From Pseudomonadales bacterium (GTDB taxonomy: Bacteria; Pseudomonadota; Gammaproteobacteria; Pseudomonadales; Azotimanducaceae), in NCBI GenBank assembly GCA_023300545.1, contig JALZVT010000002.1, positions 62,001-126,000 of the forward strand: 64,000 bases of DNA, given 5' to 3'. Under the pieces are notes generated by a model that searched no databases, was not told the origin of the DNA, and saw nothing but the letters and a program-made list of their open reading frames with translations. The position numbers were made by a program, and so were the translations under genes. How positions within the stretch are numbered: position 1 is the stretch's first letter; every line of letters begins with the position of its first letter. Positions 8,705-18,976 of the stretch are shown here, one piece after another.

Positions 8705-9679
8705 ATGAAAGCCGTTCTCTGTCACGAATTTGGTCCACCTGAATCCCTACAGCTCGAAACTATCGAGGCGCCGACTCCAGCCGACAAAGAAGCATTGATC
8801 GATGTCGCTGCGACCGCGCTCAACTTTCCCGACGTGCTGATGATCGCCGGCAAGTACCAGTCACGCCCTCCGTTTCCCTTTTCGCCAGGCGGCGAGATCT
8901 CCGGAGTCGTCAGCGCGATCGGTTCTGCGGTAACCAATGTGGCCGTTGGTGACCGCGTATTTGCAGGCTGTGGGCATGGCGGTATGCGCGAGCAGCTTTG
9001 CGTGCAGGCAAAGTTGTTACGGTCTATTCCCGAAGGTATGTCATTCATCCAGGCTTCTGGAATAAGCACCACATATGGAACCTCTTATTACGCACTGAAG
9101 CAGCGAGCCAACTTGCAGCCCGGGGAAAACCTGCTGGTACTGGGTGCCGGCGGCGGCGTAGGTATTGCAGCCGTCGAACTCGGCCGAGCCATGGGCGCAC
9201 GCGTAATCGCCGCAGCCAGCACCGAAGAAAAACGTGCCGCAGCACTCAAAGCCGGCGCGCATGACGTTATCGATTACAGTGACGGCGACCTGAAAGACAA
9301 AGTGAAAGCACTCACCGACGGCAACGGTGCTGATGTCATTTATGATCCGGTTGGCGGCGAGTTGTTCGACCAGGTAATGCGCTGCGTAAACTGGAACGGC
9401 AGAGTGCTGGTTGTTGGGTTTGCTGCTGGTGACATTCCCAAATTGCCTATCAACCTGGTACTGCTAAAAAGCTGTCAGGTTGTTGGGGTGTTCTACGGCG
9501 CATTTACCACGCGCGACCCCGAGGCCACCGCTCAGAACTTTCGCGAAATACTCGACTACTACACCGCCGGAAAAATCGATCCTCTCATTGGTCAAACCTT
9601 TCCTCTCACCGACTACGCGGATGCCCTGCGCTGTCTGAGCGAACGCCGAGCCATTGGCAAAGTCGTAATCGAACTATGA
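8705..9679 (+). CDS. NADPH:quinone oxidoreductase family, zinc-independent MDR
   Basis: A 324-residue medium-chain dehydrogenase/reductase that starts MKAVLCHEFGPPESL and has the nucleotide-binding glycine motif LVLGAGGGVGIAAVELG. It lacks the structural-zinc cysteine cluster, so it belongs to the quinone oxidoreductase (Qor-like) branch, which reduces quinones or enones with NADPH. The ATG at 8705 is preferred over the upstream one at 8630 because it gives the standard N-terminus. The stop overlaps the dsbB start (ATGA). Confidence 0.87.
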   Translation: MKAVLCHEFGPPESLQLETIEAPTPADKEALIDVAATALNFPDVLMIAGKYQSRPPFPFSPGGEISGVVSAIGSAVTNVAVGDRVFAGCGHGGMREQLCVQAKLLRSIPEGMSFIQASGISTTYGTSYYALKQRANLQPGENLLVLGAGGGVGIAAVELGRAMGARVIAAASTEEKRAAALKAGAHDVIDYSDGDLKDKVKALTDGNGADVIYDPVGGELFDQVMRCVNWNGRVLVVGFAAGDIPKLPINLVLLKSCQVVGVFYGAFTTRDPEATAQNFREILDYYTAGKIDPLIGQTFPLTDYADALRCLSERRAIGKVVIEL

Positions 9680-10188
9680 ACGCCATCGCTCGAGCGCACG
9701 AGAACAGTTACCGCGATGGAGGGTTGGCCATTGTCAGCCTGATCGGCGTGTTTCTCACAACCGCCCTGATCCTCGAGTTTGTCTTCGACATGGAGCCCTG
9801 TGCCCTGTGCCTGACCCAACGCCTGTTCTTCATGCTGGCTGGTCTGATTGCACTGGTGGGCATGGGTGCACGCCAACCCAACCGGGCCTGGCCCATCGCA
9901 ACCGCGCTCGCCGCGCTCATCGGCATGGGCTTTGCGCTGCGGCAACTGTACCTATATGTGCTGCCGCCCGAACTGGTGCCATCCTGCGGCGCACCGATCA
10001 GCCGGCTGATTGAATACGCCCCCTTTATGGAGGTGTTCAACGCAATGACCCAGGGTACAGGCAACTGTGCACAAGGCTCTTTTCCTATCTTTGGCATGGA
10101 CATGCCGGGCTATTTCATACCGCTTGCTGCACTGGCAGGCTTTTTGCTCGTTCTGGCGCTAGTAGGGCGCCAACTCAAGCGCGTTTAG
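9676..10188 (+). CDS. dsbB: Disulfide bond formation protein DsbB
   Basis: A 170-residue inner-membrane protein with four predicted membrane spans. The redox cysteines sit where E. coli DsbB has them: C42-A-L-C45 in the first periplasmic loop and C104 and C131 in the second. DsbB re-oxidises DsbA and passes the electrons to quinone. It overlaps the preceding quinone oxidoreductase-like gene by four bases. Its partner dsbA lies far away at 61101 in this window. Confidence 0.93.
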   Translation: MNAIARAHENSYRDGGLAIVSLIGVFLTTALILEFVFDMEPCALCLTQRLFFMLAGLIALVGMGARQPNRAWPIATALAALIGMGFALRQLYLYVLPPELVPSCGAPISRLIEYAPFMEVFNAMTQGTGNCAQGSFPIFGMDMPGYFIPLAALAGFLLVLALVGRQLKRV

Positions 10189-10518
10189 GTCCATTGGATA
10201 CCCTGAACTGAATAAAGTGAAGACAAACTGGAACTTCATGAGGTTTCGCCTGTAAGTACCCGGGACGCTTTATAATGCAGACACGAGCCGCACAATTTGC
10301 TGACAGCATTCAAGCTCTGCGTTTGACAGACTGAGTGCCCAGTACAGGTTAGGTGTCAGTTTAAGTTACTACCGAGACGTGGCGTTAGATCACGCTCGGG
10401 GACACCGCCAAACAGGTACCGGCTAGAAAATGAAAGGGACAACCGCAATCGAGCGTATCAAGGATTGATCATCGCGCGTTTGTGAGCGAATAGAAGCTTA
10501 GTCGTAGCGCCGCGAGTT
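10189..10518. other. Intergenic region between dsbB and parA, no gene
   Basis: This 330-bp stretch has no credible open frame on either strand. A perfect -10 hexamer TATAAT is at 10271-10276 and a perfect -35 hexamer TTGACA at 10323-10328, but neither has a well-placed partner. Both face the ParA-like gene, which would leave a long leader. No tRNA-like fold or terminator with a T-tract is seen. Confidence 0.4.
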
Positions 10519-11352
10519 ATGGATGTTAACGCGGACGTATACGACCTATCAGCGACTGCAAATCATGAAGACACTGCTGTGAACGACGTACGCCGGGTAC
10601 TCATCATCAACGGTAAAGGCGGGTGTGGAAAAAGCACCATTGCGACCAATCTTGCCGTCAGTTATAGCCAGCGCGGACACCGCACCGCACTAATGGACTA
10701 CGACTCTCAAGCCTCAAGCACAGACTGGGCCGCACTAAGAGCAAGCAGCCCCGATCCCAAAACACCGCTTCACGTTGTACCTATGCACAGCAAAGTCGGC
10801 ATGTATCAAACCAAGGCGTTCCAGCAGCAACTGCCGCCTGATATCACGCGCATTGTAATCGACACGCCCTCAGGCGCTCGCGAACGCGACATCGACACAC
10901 TGATCAAACAGTGCGATGTCATTCTCATACCGATGCTGCCGTCGCCGCTCGATATTCGTTCCGGCTCACGCTTTATTGCAGAGCTTCTGACCCATCGAGG
11001 CTACCGAGCCAACCCGCGAGCCATTGGGGTTATCGCCAACCGCCTGCAAAACAATCCAGCCAGCCAACAGAAGCTGATGCATGCGCTTGAATGCCTCAAC
11101 GTGCCTTGCGTTGCGAACTTCGCTGACTCAACCCTGTACGGTCGCGCGGCCGAAGACGGCGCGGGCATCACCGAACTTAAATTGAACGACGCGGCGTCCC
11201 AAGCGGAAGCCAGTAAATGGTTCGACCTGATTGACTGGGTAGAACAACAACCTCGTCGCGCTGCGCGAATCGCCGCACCTCCCAAAGCAGGCACTTCGTC
11301 TGTAACATCAGTAGCCTCAGCCAAAACCAAAGCAACCAGCGACCACGTTTAA
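10519..11352 (+). CDS. Orphan ParA/MinD-family ATPase
   Basis: A 277-residue deviant Walker ATPase. The Walker A motif is KGGCGKST (residues 33-40) with the signature first lysine of ParA, Soj and MinD proteins. Walker A' is D60-Y-D62-S-Q-A-S-S and Walker B is VIDTPSG around D115. Such proteins dimerise on ATP, bind DNA or membrane and position cargo. No ParB, MinE, chemotaxis or carboxysome gene is adjacent, so the cargo is unknown. The C-terminal 35 residues are basic and low-complexity. The ATG at 10519 is used; a GTG at 10579 would also keep the whole fold. Confidence 0.8.
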   Translation: MDVNADVYDLSATANHEDTAVNDVRRVLIINGKGGCGKSTIATNLAVSYSQRGHRTALMDYDSQASSTDWAALRASSPDPKTPLHVVPMHSKVGMYQTKAFQQQLPPDITRIVIDTPSGARERDIDTLIKQCDVILIPMLPSPLDIRSGSRFIAELLTHRGYRANPRAIGVIANRLQNNPASQQKLMHALECLNVPCVANFADSTLYGRAAEDGAGITELKLNDAASQAEASKWFDLIDWVEQQPRRAARIAAPPKAGTSSVTSVASAKTKATSDHV

Positions 11353-11439
11353 ACAAAAACCGACGAGAACCTCCGCTTTGGTCTCGGCATCACGCGCAAG
11401 CCTACTCGCGCTGACCACTGCTAAATAGGCCAACCATCG

Positions 11440-13419
11440 GTGTTGCAACTCCAAGATATTACGCTGCATCGCGGCGATCGACTGTTATTCGATCGCCTGA
11501 ACCTTGTTGTGCACGCTGGCCAAAACGTATCTCTGGTCGGCAACAATGGCGCTGGCAAATCCACACTGTTCGAAATGATCCGCCAACGGCTACTACCCGA
11601 GGAGGGCGACGTGAAGTTGCCACGCACTTGGCGCGTCGTACATCTTGATCAGGAAGCACCTGCCACCGATCGACCCGCACTCGCCTTTGTCCTCGATGGC
11701 CACGCAGAGCTTCGCAATGTGGAAGCTGAAATCGAGCAGGCGGCTGACGACGGCAACGACTTACGCCTAGCGCAGTTGCTGCAACGCTACGAAGATCTTG
11801 ACGGTTATCGTGCGGAAGCCAATGCTGCAAAAATTTTGCACGGACTGGGTTTTGCAACAGAAGAACACCAACAGCCGGTACAAGATTTTTCTGGCGGTTG
11901 GCGTGTCCGCTTGGCACTCGCCCAGGCGTTAATGACCCCAGCCGATCTACTGCTGCTCGATGAGCCCACCAACCACCTCGACATGGAAGCAACGCTTTGG
12001 CTCGAACGCTGGCTCGCAAACTTTCCGGGCACAATGGTCACTATTGCGCACGACCGTGATTTTCTCGACCGCGCTACCCAGTACACGGCGCACCTTGAAA
12101 ACGGCCGCCTGCAATCCTACACCGGCAACTATTCCTCGTTCGAAACCCAGCTGGCCGAACGCGCCAATCTCGCCGCCGCCCAAGCCAAAAAGGCGGATCT
12201 AAAACGCGCTCAGATCCAGGTATTTGTCGACCGATTTCGCGCCCAGGCCACCAAAGCCAAACAGGTGCAGAGTCGGCTGAAAGCGCTCGAGCGATTGGGC
12301 GCAAGCGCCGTGATGCAATCCCAAAGCGCTTTTGAATTTGGCTTTACGAACGCGGCAAAGGTGTCAAAGCCGTTGGTCAAAATCGAAGAAGCAAGCCTCG
12401 GCTACCCCGACGCGACCATTCTGCAGAACGTATCGGTGCAACTACAGCCTGGCGCCCGAATCGGTGTGCTCGGGAAAAACGGCGCGGGCAAGTCGACGCT
12501 GCTAAAAACGTTAGCCGGCGAACTACAACTGAAATCTGGCGAGTTGCACCGGGGTAAACATTCTCTGGTGGGCTATTTTGCCCAGCACCAGATGGAGTTA
12601 CTCGACGACAAAACAAGCGCCATGAAAGCGCTACTGAAAGAGCATGGCGATCGATTCGCCAACGAGACCGCAGCGCGCAGCTATCTGGGCGGCTGGGGTT
12701 TTCGCGGCGACGATGTTTACCGCTCTGTACAAACCTTTTCTGGTGGCGAGCGCGCCCGACTGGTGCTGTCGCTGATCGCCGCCGCCCAACCTGCCCTGCT
12801 GATTCTCGACGAGCCCACCAACCACCTCGATCTGAACATGCGCCAAGCTCTGGCATTCGCGCTGCAGGAGTTCAACGGGGCGATGCTGCTGGTTTCCCAC
12901 GATCGACACTTATTGCGCCAGTGTGTCGATGAACTGTGGTTAGTCGCCGATGGCAAAATCCGCGAATTTCCCCAGGACCTTGGCGCCTATGAACGCGGCG
13001 ACTATGGCGAGGCAACGCCCCAAGCGACCCCCGAGCAATCAAAACAACAACCGAACGATCGTTCAGCCAACCTGAAGGGCGAAACAACCACATCAAGCGA
13101 CCCTAAAGCACCACCAGGCAGCGCCGCCGAACGCCGCCAAAATCGCGCCCAAGCCCGAGCCGCAACGCGACCATTGCGACGAGAAATCGATCGTTTAGAG
13201 GTTGAAATGGACGCTTTGAACGAAGAAATAGCGACTTTGGATGAAAAACTATCCGACAGTGCCACCTACCAGGAAGACAGCACGACGCTAAATACTCTGC
13301 TCACTGAGCAGGGTCAGGCTCGAACTCGACTGGCCGACGTCGAGCAATCCTGGCTGTCTCGCCAGGAGGCACTAGAAGCAGCCCTCGCCCAAGCAGAAGC
13401 AGACGCGTCTGACACCTAG
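11440..13419 (+). CDS. yheS: ABC-F family ATPase YheS
   Basis: A 659-residue soluble protein with two ABC domains and no membrane segment. Walker A motifs are GNNGAGKST and GKNGAGKST; signatures are FSGGWRVRLALAQAL and FSGGERARLVLSLI; both Walker B regions read LLDEPTNHLD or ILDEPTNHLD. The linker holds YTGNYSSFE and IQVFVDRFRAQATKAKQVQS, close to E. coli YheS, and the C-terminus is a predicted coiled coil. ABC-F proteins act on the ribosomal E site during stalled or difficult translation. The start is GTG at 11440. The tetR gene follows after 102 bp. Confidence 0.9.
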   Translation: MLQLQDITLHRGDRLLFDRLNLVVHAGQNVSLVGNNGAGKSTLFEMIRQRLLPEEGDVKLPRTWRVVHLDQEAPATDRPALAFVLDGHAELRNVEAEIEQAADDGNDLRLAQLLQRYEDLDGYRAEANAAKILHGLGFATEEHQQPVQDFSGGWRVRLALAQALMTPADLLLLDEPTNHLDMEATLWLERWLANFPGTMVTIAHDRDFLDRATQYTAHLENGRLQSYTGNYSSFETQLAERANLAAAQAKKADLKRAQIQVFVDRFRAQATKAKQVQSRLKALERLGASAVMQSQSAFEFGFTNAAKVSKPLVKIEEASLGYPDATILQNVSVQLQPGARIGVLGKNGAGKSTLLKTLAGELQLKSGELHRGKHSLVGYFAQHQMELLDDKTSAMKALLKEHGDRFANETAARSYLGGWGFRGDDVYRSVQTFSGGERARLVLSLIAAAQPALLILDEPTNHLDLNMRQALAFALQEFNGAMLLVSHDRHLLRQCVDELWLVADGKIREFPQDLGAYERGDYGEATPQATPEQSKQQPNDRSANLKGETTTSSDPKAPPGSAAERRQNRAQARAATRPLRREIDRLEVEMDALNEEIATLDEKLSDSATYQEDSTTLNTLLTEQGQARTRLADVEQSWLSRQEALEAALAQAEADASDT

Positions 13420-13448
13420 GCGACATTCGCCCAACACCTCGTTAAACT

Positions 13449-13463
13449 AACGAACGTTCGGTT
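13449..13463. promoter_or_regulatory. Likely TetR operator palindrome
   Basis: AACGAACGTTCGGTT is palindromic apart from one mismatched base pair, and its core CGAACGTTCG is a perfect ten-base palindrome. It lies about 60 bp before the GTG of the tetR-family gene and 29 bp after yheS. This is the position and form expected for an autoregulatory TetR operator. A similar perfect palindrome (ACCGAACGTTCGGT) occurs inside hemC at 23238-23251. Confidence 0.5.
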
Positions 13464-13521
13464 TTTAGCTTTTCTAAGCGTAAAGCCCAACCCAGCGCAT
13501 AACGAGATAGATCAGGCACCC

Positions 13522-14145
13522 GTGACCGCAGCTCCCAGCCCAACCCATATCGCCAAGTCTGCCATGCCCGCCGAAATGCTGGATGCCCTGCTAGCCGTGT
13601 TTAGCGCCAAGGGCTTTGATGGCGCCTCGCTCGCCCAGCTGTCCCAGGCCTGTGGCCGCAGCAAGGCAAGCCTGTATCACCACTTTCCGGGCGGCAAAGG
13701 CCAAATGATTGATGTTCTGGTCACTCGCTGCGCTGACGACCTTGACCAACGCGCGTTTCAACGATTGGCCCAGATGCTCAACAAAAGTACCAGCGGCAAA
13801 CCCAAAGCCCAACGCGCCAAGGCAACCCAAGCGCTCGAAGTGTTCCTCGATGGTTTTGCAGATTACCTCCACAGCCATCAAGGTAACTGCCTGCTAGCGA
13901 CACTGGCGCTCACCCAACCCAAATTGCTGGGGCCCCGGCAAAGCGATCGGGTTAACACCTGGCTGAGCCAACTCGCCAGTGCGTTCGAGCTAACCGGCTG
14001 CAAACCCAAGGCCGCACGCCGCCAAGCACAGGCCCTACTGGCGCGTTTGTACGGCAGCCTGACAATTACAGCGATGGGTGCAGACCTGTCCTTACAACAG
14101 ACGTTCAAACGACTGAAAAAAGACCTGCAGTCAGAGATGAGTTAG
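13522..14145 (+). CDS. TetR/AcrR family transcriptional regulator
   Basis: A 207-residue regulator. The N-terminal helix-turn-helix is typical (LSQACGRSKASLYHHFPGGK); the H-F-P-G-G-K run recalls the LmrA/YxaF branch. The C-terminal domain should bind a small ligand that is unknown. Translation begins with GTG at 13522. The palindrome at 13449-13463 suggests autoregulation. It sits between yheS and hemB with no obvious dedicated target, so targets elsewhere or yheS itself are possible. Confidence 0.88.
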   Translation: MTAAPSPTHIAKSAMPAEMLDALLAVFSAKGFDGASLAQLSQACGRSKASLYHHFPGGKGQMIDVLVTRCADDLDQRAFQRLAQMLNKSTSGKPKAQRAKATQALEVFLDGFADYLHSHQGNCLLATLALTQPKLLGPRQSDRVNTWLSQLASAFELTGCKPKAARRQAQALLARLYGSLTITAMGADLSLQQTFKRLKKDLQSEMS

Positions 14146-14196
14146 ACCGGCACTAACCGGGTAGACTTGGCAGCGCTCGCTTTCTGGAACCCGTAA

Positions 14197-15183
<987 letters not shown>

Positions 15184-15198
15184 GCAGTAAACCATCGG

Positions 15199-16704
15199 CT
15201 AAAGAAGCAGATCGTCGAGCTGCAGATCAACATGCGCCGACTTGAGCTGCTGGAACTCTTCCGCCAGCTCCTGTTGGGACAGGGCGTGCTGATCCAGCCA
15301 GCCTTGGGGCAGTTCAAGCACAAGCGAGTGCTCATTGACTCGCGCACTCAGCGGACTCGGACTTTCCGCATCACTGCGCGAGCGCTCCAGAATAACGGCC
15401 AACCGTAACAGCGCAGATAGACGCATCAAACGCAAACCGTGTACCGCCTCAAACTGCCCGAACGCGAGCCCAGGAAAACTGCGCCGGTGACTGCGCACTA
15501 ACAACGCAAGCTGCGCTTGCTGCTGTCGGGCAAACCCGCGCAACGCCCCGTTAGCGATAATGTAACTGCCGTGCCGGTGGTAATGCGTAGCCGAAACTTG
15601 CGCACCGATCTCGTGCAACTCACAGGCCCATCCAAGCAGTCGCCGGTATTCTTCAGCGTTACCAAACCAGGGCACACGACACGACTGCCACAACCGATCA
15701 GCCGTGTTGCGCACGCGCGCCACCTGCTTTTGATCAACGTGAAAACGCCGGCTGAGGTCACGCACTGTGCGCCACTGCACATCTTCGACTCGTCGCCGCG
15801 ACTGCTCATAGAGCATGCCTTCTTGCATCGACGCATTGGCGTAACGAATCGCTGGCAACTTGAGCACATCAAAAATCGCACTGACCAGCGCCACGCCAGC
15901 CGGAAAAATATCAACGCGGTTAGGCGTCAGGCCCGGCAGGCCAATGCCAGGTATCCAGCGTTGATCGCAGATGGCCGCACGGATATCCGCAAGACTCTCT
16001 GGAGTAATCTCATTGGAGCTCCAGCCGTTGGCGTCAGCCACCTGGACAATCGATTCAATCGTGCCTGAGGTACCTAGCACCTGCTCTGCCTGTTGCAGAT
16101 CGACCATAGAGACCGAGCGCTCAGCCAACACCGATTGCAATGATCGCACCGCCGTCGCGCGCGCGCGCTCAAGGGATTGCTCTGTCACCATCTGGTCAGG
16201 GAAAAACTCGTCGGTATAAGACACACAGCCCATATCTACAGACACAGTGACCGAGGGTGCAAAGCCAGTACCGTAGGCAAACTCACTGCTGCCACCCCCA
16301 ATATCAATCACCAAACGGGTGTCGTTGTTAGTTGGCAAGTGATGCAATACGCCGCAATAAATGAGCCGCGCTTCCTCTTCCCCGCTAATAATTTGCAACG
16401 GCACGCCCAGCAGCTCCTCCGCGGCAATCACAAACTCAGCCGCGTTATCGCTCTGCCGCAGAGCATGGGTACCGCACACCTGAATATTTGCGCGATCGAG
16501 GCTACTCAAGCGCTGACGAAACCGCTTGATGCTCTCGATGCCCCGCTCAATAGCGGCCGGGTCAAGGCGGCCGTTGTCGCTACTACGCAGCAGCTGAACC
16601 TTTTCCTTGAGCTTCTCGCGGACAATCAGTTCGCCATTCTCTTCGTCCGCCAGCAGTACCCGAAAGCTGTTGGAACCGAGATCAAGTACCGCTCGAGCTA
16701 CCAA
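15199..16704 (-). CDS. ppx: Exopolyphosphatase Ppx/GppA family
   Basis: A 501-residue member of the ASKHA phosphotransferase fold. The N-terminal phosphate motif is [12 protein letters not shown] and the second is [12 protein letters not shown]. The C-terminal HD-like helical extension gives the length of Ppx or GppA. The product releases phosphate from polyphosphate or from pppGpp. The hemB-ppx-trxA-rho order is the same as in Pseudomonas, favouring Ppx. It is divergent from trxA, with 158 bp between the starts. Confidence 0.9.
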   Translation of the reverse strand: MVARAVLDLGSNSFRVLLADEENGELIVREKLKEKVQLLRSSDNGRLDPAAIERGIESIKRFRQRLSSLDRANIQVCGTHALRQSDNAAEFVIAAEELLGVPLQIISGEEEARLIYCGVLHHLPTNNDTRLVIDIGGGSSEFAYGTGFAPSVTVSVDMGCVSYTDEFFPDQMVTEQSLERARATAVRSLQSVLAERSVSMVDLQQAEQVLGTSGTIESIVQVADANGWSSNEITPESLADIRAAICDQRWIPGIGLPGLTPNRVDIFPAGVALVSAIFDVLKLPAIRYANASMQEGMLYEQSRRRVEDVQWRTVRDLSRRFHVDQKQVARVRNTADRLWQSCRVPWFGNAEEYRRLLGWACELHEIGAQVSATHYHRHGSYIIANGALRGFARQQQAQLALLVRSHRRSFPGLAFGQFEAVHGLRLMRLSALLRLAVILERSRSDAESPSPLSARVNEHSLVLELPQGWLDQHALSQQELAEEFQQLKSAHVDLQLDDLLL

Positions 16705-16862
16705 CGGACAAGCACTTTTTCGGGGTCAGTTGCACACCCCGGAACGCAACCAGAAAACAGGCAGAACGCCTTGCGAATATCCATATTTCTCAATCTCACT
16801 TGAAACCGCGTGGTCTCGACCCCACTATTGTATCCGGATTCAACGAAACTACAGGCCCAGCC

Positions 16863-17189
16863 ATGAGCGACAACATTACCCACACCACCGATGACGCCTT
16901 CGAAGCAGACGTTTTAAAGGCCGATCTTCCCGTTCTCGTGGACTACTGGGCTGAGTGGTGTGGCCCCTGCAAGATGATCGCACCTATCCTTGACGAGATT
17001 TCCGGAGAGTACGCGGACAAGCTGAAGATCTGCAAAATGGACATCGACGCCAACCAGCAGACGCCGCCAAAGTACGGTATTCGGGGCATTCCGACGCTCA
17101 TGTTATTCAAAAACGGCGAGTTGCACGCGACCAAGGTCGGCGCGTTGTCCAAATCCCAACTCGCGGAATTCCTCGACGACAATATCTAG
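16863..17189 (+). CDS. trxA: Thioredoxin 1
   Basis: A 108-residue cytoplasmic thioredoxin with the active site W-C33-G-P-C36-K and the cis-proline loop GIPTLMLF. It reduces protein disulfides using electrons from thioredoxin reductase. The frame is open upstream to 16800, but the ATG at 16863 gives the standard N-terminus ([13 protein letters not shown]). It is followed by a hairpin and then the long rho leader. Confidence 0.96.
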   Translation: MSDNITHTTDDAFEADVLKADLPVLVDYWAEWCGPCKMIAPILDEISGEYADKLKICKMDIDANQQTPPKYGIRGIPTLMLFKNGELHATKVGALSKSQLAEFLDDNI

Positions 17190-17209
17190 CGCGCTAGGTG
17201 GCTCCTTAT

Positions 17210-17230
17210 GAGGCTCCCTGGCTGAGCCTC
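17210..17230 (+). terminator. Hairpin after trxA, no T-tract
   Basis: GAGGCTC at 17210-17216 and GAGCCTC at 17224-17230 form a perfect seven-pair stem with a seven-base loop, 20 bp after the trxA stop. No run of T follows, so it is not a classical intrinsic terminator. It may stabilise the mRNA end or pause polymerase. Confidence 0.35.
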
Positions 17231-17311
17231 TGTGAGGGCCGGTCTAGGCAGCAATCCAGAGCGACACACAATTGGAGAGAGCACCCCTCCATCATCTCTA
17301 GCGCCTGCCAC

Positions 17312-17339
17312 TTGACCCTGAGCCGCTTTCCCTTACACT
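17312..17339 (+). promoter_or_regulatory. Candidate sigma-70 promoter for rho
   Basis: TTGACC at 17312-17317 and TACACT at 17334-17339 are separated by 16 bp, a fair match to a vegetative promoter facing rho. If used, transcription would start near 17346, giving a leader of about 320 bases. Rho genes are known to have long leaders through which Rho attenuates its own transcription. A 68-codon open frame inside the leader (17436-17642) has no convincing support as a gene. Confidence 0.4.
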
Positions 17340-17668
17340 CTAACTAGTCGTGCACTTCGCGCGCTTTCTGCTGATCTCTGTCTGACCATCTATCCGTTTC
17401 GATCTGAGTCCTGCTCATACCAACCTTTTTAGAGTTTGTTATCAGCCGGCACAACCTCAGACCCAGACGTTGAAGCTTCGACAGCGACAGCAATAAACCT
17501 GTTCCAGACCTCTAGATCCCTGATCTACCAACCCTGTAAGCAGCTATATACGCGGAAGAACCCCATTAAAAAGAAGTTCAAAGCGCCTCACCTCGCACTG
17601 GCTCACGCACAGACGGACCCTCTCCCTCTTTGCAACCTGTAGCACTGGCCTGACACAAGAGATTACTC

Positions 17669-18931
17669 ATGAATTTAACCGACCTGAAACGCAAACCGAT
17701 TGGCGAACTGATCGACATGGCCCGAGAAATGGGCCTCGACAACCTGGCGCGAACGCGCAAACAGGAAGTGATTGCCGCCATTCTGCGCAAACAGGCAAAA
17801 AACGGCGAAGACATTTACGGCGACGGCACTCTGGAAATTCTCCAGGACGGCTTTGGCTTTCTTCGCTCAGCCGACAGCTCTTACCTTGCGGGCCCCGACG
17901 ATATCTACGTATCACCCAGCCAGATTCGCCGCTTTAATCTGCGCAAAGGCGACAGCATTGCCGGCAAGATTCGCCCCCCCAAAGACGGCGAGCGCTATTT
18001 TGCCCTGCTGAAAGTTGACGACATCAACCTAAGCGAACCGAACGCCAAGAAACACAAAATTCTGTTCGAAAATCTGACGCCGCTGTTCCCTGACGAACGC
18101 ATGGTGCTCGAGCGCGGTAACGGCAGCACCGAAGATCTGTCTTCACGCATCATCGACCTCGTCGCCCCTATTGGCAAAGGTCAACGCGCCCTGGTGGTCT
18201 CACCACCCAAAGCCGGTAAAACCCTGATTCTGCAGAACATCGCCCAGTCGATTGTTGCCAACAACCCCGACGTCACCTTGATCGTGTTGTTGATCGACGA
18301 ACGTCCGGAAGAAGTAACCGAAATGCAGCGCTCTGTGCGCGGTGAAGTGGTTGCCAGTACCTTCGATGAGCCACCGTCACGGCACGTTCAAGTGGCCGAG
18401 ATGGTTCTCGAAAAAGCAAAGCGTTTGGTCGAACATCAGAAAGACGTGGTTATTCTGCTCGACTCAATCACTCGCCTGGCACGGGCCTACAACACAATCG
18501 TGCCATCATCTGGCAAGGTACTCACCGGTGGTGTTGATGCCCACGCACTCGAACGCCCGAAGCGTTTCTTTGGTGCCGCCCGAAACATCGAAGAAGGCGG
18601 CAGCTTGACTATCGTTGCCACCGCGCTGGTAGATACTGGCTCGAAGATGGACGAAGTGATCTACGAAGAATTCAAAGGTACAGGTAACCAAGAACTGCAC
18701 CTGGAACGTAAGATTGCAGAAAAGCGCGTCTATCCGGCGATCAACATTCGTCGCTCGGCTACTCGCCGCGAAGAATTGTTGATGGGTGAAGAAGAACTTC
18801 AACGGGTATGGATTCTGCGCAAACTGTTACATGACATGGACGATCTGTCAGCCATCGAATTCATGATCGACAAGCTGAAAGAAACCAAAACCAACGAAGA
18901 GTTCTTTAACTCGATGCGTGGCGCGCGCTAA
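17669..18931 (+). CDS. rho: Transcription termination factor Rho
   Basis: A 420-residue hexameric RNA-dependent ATPase. The N-terminal domain has the cold-shock RNA-binding fold ([13 protein letters not shown]). The P-loop is [11 protein letters not shown] near residue 177 and the Walker B region [16 protein letters not shown]. The C-terminal secondary RNA-binding elements ([20 protein letters not shown]) are intact. The length equals that of E. coli Rho (419). The stop codon sits in the loop of a small perfect hairpin (GCGCGC-TAAA-GCGCGC, 18923-18938). Confidence 0.98.
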   Translation: MNLTDLKRKPIGELIDMAREMGLDNLARTRKQEVIAAILRKQAKNGEDIYGDGTLEILQDGFGFLRSADSSYLAGPDDIYVSPSQIRRFNLRKGDSIAGKIRPPKDGERYFALLKVDDINLSEPNAKKHKILFENLTPLFPDERMVLERGNGSTEDLSSRIIDLVAPIGKGQRALVVSPPKAGKTLILQNIAQSIVANNPDVTLIVLLIDERPEEVTEMQRSVRGEVVASTFDEPPSRHVQVAEMVLEKAKRLVEHQKDVVILLDSITRLARAYNTIVPSSGKVLTGGVDAHALERPKRFFGAARNIEEGGSLTIVATALVDTGSKMDEVIYEEFKGTGNQELHLERKIAEKRVYPAINIRRSATRREELLMGEEELQRVWILRKLLHDMDDLSAIEFMIDKLKETKTNEEFFNSMRGAR

Positions 18932-18945
18932 AGCGCGCAGGGGTT

Positions 18946-18975
18946 AATTTAAGAGCGCCCCAGGCGCTCTAAATT
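18946..18975. terminator. Bidirectional terminator between rho and the TRIC-like gene
   Basis: AATTTAAGAGCGCC, loop CCA, then GGCGCTCTAAATT: the arms pair almost end to end with one bulge. It fills most of the 45-bp gap between two converging genes. A/T tracts flank the GC-rich stem on both sides, so it can work in both directions. Confidence 0.6.
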
Positions 18976-18976
18976 C

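Noticed and set aside
9613-9945. Minus-strand frame overlapping the qor-dsbB junction
   Set aside because: It lies entirely opposite two well-supported, overlapping genes and has no domain signature.
10189-10518. tRNA or riboswitch before the ParA-like gene
   Set aside because: No cloverleaf, T-loop sequence or known aptamer motif could be found by eye.
17436-17642. 68-codon frame in the rho leader
   Set aside because: No ribosome binding site and no similarity that I can recognise; kept only as a note on the leader.
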